From: Guillardia theta CCMP2712
Lineage: Eukaryota > Cryptophyceae > Pyrenomonadales > Geminigeraceae
DNA length: 64,000 bases
Assembly (NCBI RefSeq): GCF_000315625.1
Contig: NW_005434649.1
Coordinates: forward strand, 611,304 to 675,303
Direction: 5' to 3'
The notes below the pieces were generated by a model. It was not told the origin of the DNA. It worked only from the letters and a program-made list of their open reading frames with translations, and made no database searches. The stretch's first letter is position 1. The number at the start of each line of letters is the position of its first letter. Shown here one piece after another: positions 57,826 to 64,000 of the stretch. The position numbers and the translations under genes were made by a program.

Positions 57826-58887
57826 ATGGCGCAGGCCCGCATCCTTCTCTTGTTTCTGTTCGCTTGCACTTCATGCGTAGAGCGCTGCAGCAGCTTTGCA
57901 ACTGGGAGGTTGCTGCCATGGGGTGAAGCTACCAGTCGGTTGTCATCTTCCGCGAGGAACCTGCCAAGAATGGAGGTGAAGGCGAAGCTGAGCCCGAGGA
58001 TGTCTCCAGCTAGCATCCCTCAGCTCAACGATCCCTTCGGTCCGTCGCGAGCTCTGAGAGATCTCGTGAAGATGACGAGACCTCAAAACATCCCAGCTGA
58101 GCTCGGGCTGAGTCTCGCAGGCAGCCTCTTCGCCTCCCGGTCTCTCGCGTGCCTCGCTGACCCGCTGGTCTGGCTCGTCGCTCTCTTCAGCGCGTCCGTG
58201 GGCGTCGGCTCCATGCTCATCAACGACTACTTCGACTATCGCTCAGGTGCGGACGCCTACAAGAGCAACCCGATGGCAGAGGGGACCGTACATCCAGAGC
58301 AAGCTCTTCTCGCAGCATCCTCATGGTATCTCATGAGCTTCTTCTTCGCCTGCATCCTCCTCGAGTCATTCCAGCTCAGAGCGCTGGTGAGCGTCTCGCT
58401 GCTCCTCACCTTCCTCTACACGCCGTTGTTGAAGGGGGTGCTCTTCCTCAAGAACTTGGTCGTCGCTTTTGTCATCGCCCAGGCGATCGTTCTGGGTGGT
58501 CTTGCTGTTGGAGACGTGAGGATGCAGAGCACCTTGCTCCCCTCCCTCTACATGTTCTGCCTCATCCTATGGCAGGAAGTCCTCATGGACATCCGCGACG
58601 TGCGGGGAGACGCGGAGGCTGGCATCAGAACGATCCCCGTCGTCCTCGGCTGCAAGTTTGCGGCTCTCCTTGCGCTCCTCTCTGCTGGGCTGGCTGCATT
58701 GCTTCCGCTCTTGGCGTCCGGTTCGACGGTGGCACGTCTTGCTCTGCCTCTGGTGCAGCTTCCTCTGCTGCATTCGACCTGGCGGCTGGTGGTGGCGGAG
58801 AAGGTGAAGGCGGAGGAGATCGCGCGAGCCCTCGGCCTGTGCGAGCGCACGGGCGCCCTCGCCATCCTCCTCCTCGCTGCTCCTTGA
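57826..58887 (+). CDS. Plastid-targeted UbiA-family prenyltransferase, single exon
   Basis: UbiA enzymes attach polyprenyl chains to aromatic rings or tetrapyrroles. Plastid members make plastoquinone, tocopherols, phylloquinone or chlorophyll. The start at 57826 gives a signal peptide (MAQARILLLFLFACTSCV), then CSSFATGRLLPWG, with a Phe shortly after the cleavage region as in red-lineage plastid leaders. The core has the first Asp-rich motif INDYFDYRSGADAYKSNPM (NDxxDxxxD) and the second MDIRDVRGDAEAGIRTIPVV (DxxDxxxD). At least seven hydrophobic helices can be seen, for example VVAFVIAQAIVLGGLAVG. The N-terminal KMTRPQNIPAELGLSLAGS is the usual start of helix 1. Length is 353 aa. The second motif and short loops fit a homogentisate or chlorophyll-type transferase, but the acceptor cannot be decided. 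It has no introns, unlike most neighbours. Confidence 0.88.
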   Translation: MAQARILLLFLFACTSCVERCSSFATGRLLPWGEATSRLSSSARNLPRMEVKAKLSPRMSPASIPQLNDPFGPSRALRDLVKMTRPQNIPAELGLSLAGSLFASRSLACLADPLVWLVALFSASVGVGSMLINDYFDYRSGADAYKSNPMAEGTVHPEQALLAASSWYLMSFFFACILLESFQLRALVSVSLLLTFLYTPLLKGVLFLKNLVVAFVIAQAIVLGGLAVGDVRMQSTLLPSLYMFCLILWQEVLMDIRDVRGDAEAGIRTIPVVLGCKFAALLALLSAGLAALLPLLASGSTVARLALPLVQLPLLHSTWRLVVAEKVKAEEIARALGLCERTGALAILLLAAP

Positions 58888-59376
58888 TGATGCCGCGAGC
58901 CTGCATACCCCATGCGAAGAAACCTGCTTTTAGGGATAGACCCAGGGGGAGGGGGTTAAAATAAACTAAAATGTAGGGGTAGTCCATAAGGCGCATTTCG
59001 TAATGCGACCTTTGTCCTTGCCGCTTGTTGTGCTACTGATCCATTGCTGCGCCTCCTCCTCCTCCTCGCTCTCTCCTCCTCTTCCTCCTCCTTCCACTTC
59101 TGGATCCTCCTCCTCCTCCTCCTCCTCAACATTATTTCTCCAATCCTGCTTCTCCCTGCTTCCGATTTCTCGTATCTCATCGCGATGTGGCTTTGGCAGA
59201 CCTCCCTCCTTTCAGCCCCGTCACTTCAGTCGCACGCTTTCATCGAGCATGGCGGGTTGTGAAGCAGCTGACGACTCGCAAACTCCAAGTCACAGCCGCA
59301 TCCTGTTGGCCCCAGCAGCTCCTCGCGTGCATGCGCTTGAAGCTAAAGGAGGAACACCCTGGAGGTTCAACAGCTC
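58888..59376. other. Short spacer upstream of the methyltransferase gene
   Basis: This holds GGGGGAGGGGGTT and CTCCTC runs. A plus-strand ATG at 59249 (MAGCEAADDSQTPSHSR) may start an upstream exon of the methyltransferase, but I could not splice it in phase. Confidence 0.5.
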
Positions 59377-60222
59377 TTGGCACCTCTTGCATCGCCAGCA
59401 GCGATTGTCGTCCTGCTGCGAGGTCTGGACCAAGGAGGAGAACACGCGGGTCTTCAAGTCCTTCCTCTCCCACAGCACCGCCGGGACCAGTCAGGTGGGG
59501 GTGAAGTTGAGGTGGAAGAGATCCCCTTTGCTGGATCTGGCGTCGGTTGCCAGGTCTGGGAGTCCTCGGTGGCTTGCGCGCTCCTCCTCGCCGCCATGCC
59601 TGCGGGCTGGCTATCGGAAGCTGGTTCTCTCCTCGAGCTTGGCTCGGGGGTGGGGTTAGGAGGAGGAGCAGCGGCTGAGCTGAGAGACCACCTCGGGTTG
59701 GATCAGATACTGCTGTCGGACTGTCAGAGCAGCCTCGTTGAGCTGTTGAGGAGGCGGCGAGGTGAATCGGAGGGAGTGGTAGAGTTGGACTGGAACAAGG
59801 AGGAGGAGGTCAAGGCTGCGAGCAGCATGGCAGAGGGAGTGATGGCCTGCGATTGCGTTTATTACCATCCTGACATGCTCGCCTTGCTTCGAGCTGCTGC
59901 TCCCGGTGGCCTCCTCCAGCCCAAGCTGGGACTCTTTCTTGCCCCTCAGCATCGCTCGTGCTTCCAAGAGTTCCGGCGACACCTGCGGAAGAAGGCGGAG
60001 GAGGAGGGGCAGCACTGGTGCTCCTTCGAGGTGAAGCTGGAGGGGAGGCACGACTTCCTTCCTCGCCCCAGCGAGACCATCCTGGGCAGCTTGTCGGGCA
60101 GCCTCGACCGTGAGAACAGAACGTCGATGACGCGCGTGTCCGGCTTCATGTTCTCCTCCTCCTTCAAGGTCATCCACGAGCTCAAGACAAGGCTGACGGA
60201 GGGAGATGCTCGCAATGTCTGA
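59377..60222 (+). CDS. METTL21/FAM86-type protein lysine methyltransferase
   Basis: This family methylates lysines on chaperones and translation factors using S-adenosylmethionine. The frame from 59377 gives 281 aa. EVEVEEIPFAGSGVGCQVWE matches the strand and VWE/VWD motif before the cofactor site. Motif I is SLLELGSGVGLGGG. The post-I strand is ILLSDCQSSLVELL. Later, VMACDCVYYHPDML corresponds to the family D-x-x-Y motif that contacts substrate lysine. The C-terminal third (FEVKLEGRHDFLPRPSETIL and RVSGFMFSSSFKVIHELKTR) is a family-like beta extension. The first 45 residues are uncertain, because an upstream exon could replace them. The stop (60222) is 3 bp from the stop of the opposite gene (60226). 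Confidence 0.8.
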   Translation: MAPLASPAAIVVLLRGLDQGGEHAGLQVLPLPQHRRDQSGGGEVEVEEIPFAGSGVGCQVWESSVACALLLAAMPAGWLSEAGSLLELGSGVGLGGGAAAELRDHLGLDQILLSDCQSSLVELLRRRRGESEGVVELDWNKEEEVKAASSMAEGVMACDCVYYHPDMLALLRAAAPGGLLQPKLGLFLAPQHRSCFQEFRRHLRKKAEEEGQHWCSFEVKLEGRHDFLPRPSETILGSLSGSLDRENRTSMTRVSGFMFSSSFKVIHELKTRLTEGDARNV

Positions 60223-60225
60223 GCC

Positions 60226-63200
60226 TCATCTGCTCAACAAGTCGAAGGCGCTTGAGGTCGACAGCGGAGGAAGCGACTCGTGCGAGGGCGATGAGACCTG
60301 CGAGGGGTGAGCAGTCCTTCTCTTCCTCCCCGTCTTACTGTCGCAGACTCGACGTGCTTCAAGAGCTCGTCCAGTCGCTCCTTCCAATCAACGAACGACG
60401 TCGCAGCTGACGGTACATGAGACAAGTGGAGAAGCCGAGGAGAGGCAGAGGAGGCGTTACCTGCTCCTGCTCTTGTCAGCGCTTCCTCTGCCCTGGTCTT
60501 GCTGCTTGCTTCCCCCTCATGCTCGCGTAGAGGAGGATTGAAGTCCCGCGATGCTGGCGGAGAGAGCTCGACGGTTAAAGGAGGAGGGAGAGAAAGGCTG
60601 GCGCGAGCTCGAGGCTCTTCCTGTTGGAGGGTGTTGGGGTTGGTAAAGGCTGAGGAAGAGGAGGAGAGGCTTGTTCGAGGGTGCGAGGTGGGAGGAGGCG
60701 GGACGGGTGGAGGAAAGGAGAGGTAAGGAGGCTCGACATTGGCGAGGAAGGAAGCATGAGCTGTGTGCAGGCTCTTCAAGATGCTCGCGGGAGCGTCAGG
60801 GTGATGGGGGTCGAGAGAGATCTGCGAACACTCAAAGAAGAAAATCGAAGAGAGAGTGGATGGAGAAGGTAGCGAGAGAGGGGAGGGACCTCTGCTGAAG
60901 AGGTTGCAACTTTACCTCGCAGTCTTGACAGGCAGCAGAGAGTCTCGTCAGCATTGTCTTTACCTGCCGCTCCAGTCTCGTAAAGTTGTCCTCCATCCTC
61001 CGCGCTCCCTCCTGTGCAATCGCCCTGTACGGGGTCAGCGAGTGAGGAGAGACGGAGCCCTTCCCCTCCTCGAGCTACTTTACCTTCCCTTCCCCTCCTC
61101 GAGCTACTTTACCTTCCCTTCCTCTCCTCGAGCTACTTTACCTTCCCTTCCCCTCCTCGAGCTAGTTTACCTTTCGTGTCGTTGCAGCTGGAGCTCTCGG
61201 GTCAGGGTTCGCAGCTCAGCCTCCTTCTCTTCCACCAGGGTCTGCCGCGGCCTCTCACTTCCTCCTCCTCCCCGCCTCTCGCCTGCCTCAAGCGTGCGAA
61301 CTCGCGAGCCGAAGGCAATCTCGCCGGCGGTGACGGCAGCAGAGGAGCGTTGCTGGAAGAGAAGCTCGCGAGCATGCTGGGGAAGGCAGTGAGAAGAGAG
61401 AGCGAGGCAAGCAGACGAGGATGAGGAAAGAAGAGTGGGAGGGTGAAGGCGAACAGTTGGCACCCGCTCATTTCTTGTTAGATTCGCTTCCGTCACTCCG
61501 AGATCTCTGCGCAGGTCGAGCACCATCTGACCCTGATTGAGAAAGGAAGGGGAAGAACAAGCGAGGAGAAGTACAAGACAGAGAGGAGGAGGAGAAGTAC
61601 AAGACAGAGAGGAGGAGGAGAAGTACAAGACGGGAAGGAGGAGAAGGAGCACAAGACAAGAGGAGGATTAGGCTCAACCTCCTCTGCGGACTTAGTTTGC
61701 TGCTTGTATTTCTCCAGCTCCTCCAGGAGCGCCTGAAGGGACTGAGTCTCCTCCTCCCTCCCCCTCCCCCTCACCTCGCGCTCTTCCACCATATCATGGC
61801 ACATGTCCAGCAAGTTGAAGAATTCTGCTGACCCTCGCGCCAGTCGCACCTGAAACAACTTCACCGACACTCACGTTGCCTCCTTCCTCCCTCCTCTCGT
61901 CGCTACCGTGAAGTAGTGCCACAAGTCCTCGTCCTCCTCCAAGTCGCTGCTGTTCTCCGAGTCCGAGTCCTCCCACTCCTCAGCTTTCTGCGTGTCTTCA
62001 TTCGTCTCTTCCTCTCTCCTGGAGCTTTCTGCTCCCCTCCCTCACTCCTCTCTTGCTCACGCTTCCCTCACGCTTCCAGCTCCTGCTCTTCCCCACGCTC
62101 CTGCTCCTTCTTTTCAGCCTCTTTCGTGGTCTTCCTACTCCCTCTTATCCTCTTTTCTCATCCTCCTCCACTCCACACCCTGACGAGTCTACTACGACCA
62201 CTGGCTACTCCAACTTTCTCCAAACCAGCTCAAATCCTTTCTTTCCTCCTCCTCCTCCTCCTCCTCCTCCTCCTCCTCACTTTCTTCTTCGACGCCTGGC
62301 TCAGGGATCTCCGCATGACCAGAGACACGCCGGAGCCAGGGGGGCCGAGCAGGAGCATGTTGACCTGAGGAAGCAGCAGAGGCGCCACGTCCACCCCCTC
62401 CACCCGCACCAGCTCGTCTCCGATGCTGTCATCCATGTCAAAACCCCAGCAAATCCCCAGCTACCCCAATCTCTCACCAGATCGATGGATTCTTCGCACG
62501 ATCTGCTGCAGTTCCAGGGAGAATTTCTTGAACGCGAAAACGCTTGACAGGAGGAGGCTGAACTCGGACAACAGCTTCCTCCTCCTCCTCCTCCTCCTCC
62601 TCCTCCTCCTCCTCCTTGTTTCTTTTGTCCTTCCCCAGCTTGTCTTTCACACCAAGGTTGAGGTTGACAAAACCTGCTGAGGGTCAGCTGGAAATTGAGG
62701 GACGTTTGGCTCACGCGGAGGGGAGGAAGTTTCGAGGTGAGAGAGGATCAGCCCGACGCCGTTGACAGTGAAATGCGAAGCATCCGCCCGCACGTGAAAC
62801 ATCATTTCCTGTCTACATCTTCACTCCTCCTCCTCATCCTCCTCCTCCTCCCTCACCTTAAACTTTTTAGTCTCTTCTTCCCCCTCCTTTCTTTGTCTTT
62901 CACCATTCGAATCTTTCTCGTGTCTCTCCTTGAGCGAGCTGTTGAGACAAGATCAAAACTTCCTCGTCATTTCCTCTTTTCTCTTTACCGAACTGTTTTC
63001 AGCTCTTCGATACACTTGGCATTTACGCTTGAATCAGCCCAAGAAGCTTTCGAGGATATTTCGCGATCAAACTTCTTAGAAGCCTCTGCCCTGCAAGCAA
63101 GCCATAAGGTCTCCCTCCCTCCCTCCCTCCCTCCCTCCCTCCTTCGCTTCACCGCATGTTGAATTGTCGAGATGGCAACGTCTCTGCTTGCCGACGAAAT

Positions 63201-64000
63201 GGATTTCTGACGACGCGACCAGCAGCATCGAGGCCAGGGAATGCTCGTTCCTCCTGAGGAAGCGAATGAAACAGGGAGAAGAGGGCATGGGCTCACCTCC
63301 TTCTCCTCTTCCCACTGAACTTTCTTGTCCGTTTCCTTGGGCATCCCAGGAGCTCCGTTGAAGGCCCCCCGTATCCCCCATAGGTCGAGAGGAACGGGTT
63401 TCCCGTCGATCCCCTCCTCCCCATGCTGCCGCTTCTTGTCAGCTCGAGCACATGCAAACCAGCAGGACCCCAGCTGTGAGCGTGCTGAGAGGGACGGGCA
63501 CATGCTTGGGATGTCGACGCAGCAAATGACCGACTGGATGGCCTGCAGCAGCAGAGAGAAGAACTGAGCAGCAGCAGCAGCGGAGGAGGAGGAGGAGGAG
63601 GAGGAGGAGGAGGAGACCTTGACGGACAGGAATCTGAGAGGCGAGTGAGTGTCATGCCAATGCAGGAGAACAATCACCTTGGTGAGGACACGATCATAGG
63701 CATCTCGGAGAACAGGCGGCGGAATCACGATCTCCTCCTCTTCGCCACTGAGGGACGAGTAGGAGGAGGAGGAGGAGGAGGAGGAGCATCGTTAGAAGAG
63801 ATGAGAGGCAGACAAGGCTTACAGTCTTCTGCTCTTAATCGTCTCCGCCAACCGTCTAGCTGCTGTGGAAGCTTTCTCAGCCTCCGACCTGTGGCCTTGG
63901 ACGAGTCAAAACAGTTGAATTCGCTCCTATACCCCCATTTTCCCTCTCCTCCCTTCTAAGTCCTCTCTCCTCCCCTCCCCTCCCGACCCCTCTATTCTCA
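60226..64000 (-). CDS. PDZ-domain coiled-coil protein, multi-exon, probably continuing past the right edge
   Basis: Minus-strand exons in 3' to 5' order: the final VSSPSHESLPPLSTSSAFDL (stop at 60226); FVDWKERLDELLKHVESAT (about 60345-60405); coiled-coil pieces EEKEAELRTLTRELQLQRHE (about 61167-61240) and SLQALLEELEKYKQQTKSAE (about 61680-61760). A PDZ-like domain is at about 62300-62430: IGDELVRVEGVDVAPLLLPQ then VNMLLLGPPGSGVSLVMRRS, the usual end of a PDZ fold. Its start is split further upstream. ADASHFTVNGVGLILSHLET lies at 62710-62795. 5' exons include MRAEASKKFDREISSKASWA (about 63010-63105), SVICCVDIPSMCPSLSARSQ (about 63400-63550) and IVIPPPVLRDAYDRVLTK (about 63680-63735). A helix AEKASTAARRLAETIKSRRL near 63810-63875 suggests the gene goes on to the window edge. 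PDZ plus coiled coil suggests a membrane or cytoskeletal scaffold. Confidence 0.65.
62237..62278. repeat. (CTC)n microsatellite
   Basis: About 12 CTC units lie next to a PDZ-gene exon and are probably intronic. Confidence 0.85.
62575..62615. repeat. (CTC)n microsatellite
   Basis: About 13 CTC units occur in an intron of the PDZ gene, directly before the exon opening LLSEFSLLLSSVFAF. Confidence 0.85.

Overview
The window reads as nuclear DNA of a photosynthetic protist. Genes lie on both strands and are split by many very short GT-AG introns, mostly about 44-65 nt. Families present are strictly eukaryotic: a SUMO-activating E1 subunit, an RNase P/MRP Rpp29/Pop4 subunit, a centrin-like EF-hand protein and a PPR protein. 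Several proteins start with a secretory signal followed by a Phe-containing, Ser/Arg-rich segment, the bipartite plastid leader of algae with a secondary red plastid. A cryptophyte nuclear genome (Guillardia theta-like) fits best. This is an inference from gene style, not a database match.

Layout. 0-5 kb: a 41-bp satellite, a PLP aminotransferase (minus) and a JmjC/cupin-8 oxygenase (plus). 5-13 kb: a long coiled-coil gene (minus), an acidic nuclear-type protein (minus) and an unknown two-exon gene (plus). 13-23 kb: a protist-family gene (minus), a plastid-targeted PPR gene with some 30 small exons (plus) and a secreted Cys-rich protein (minus). 23-30 kb: SAE1/AOS1 (plus), a divergent centrin (minus), a membrane protein (plus) and an NHL/beta-propeller gene (minus). 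30-38 kb: a 62-aa gene (plus), a large multi-exon gene (minus), a membrane-anchored EF-hand protein (plus) and ribokinase (minus). 38-52 kb: a giant secreted protein with IPT/TIG-like repeats (plus), POP4 (minus), a coiled-coil gene (minus), an IQ/TPR protein (plus) and a one-exon membrane protein (minus). 52-64 kb: a minisatellite, two small minus genes, an ACAD10-like HAD-APH fusion (plus), a UbiA prenyltransferase (plus), a METTL21-type methyltransferase (plus) and a PDZ/coiled-coil gene (minus) that probably leaves the right edge.

Genes are mostly arranged as convergent and divergent pairs with very short spacers. Two convergent pairs have stop codons 0 and 3 bp apart. There is no operon-like logic. 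Recurrent themes are plastid biology (PPR, UbiA, EF-hand protein), secreted or surface proteins (two) and signalling or housekeeping enzymes. Low-complexity arrays sit mainly in introns and intergenic DNA. Two 100-N assembly gaps are present, one of them inside a GGA array. Exon boundaries were worked out by eye from splice signals and frame. Boundaries given to the base were checked for phase; those described as approximate were not.
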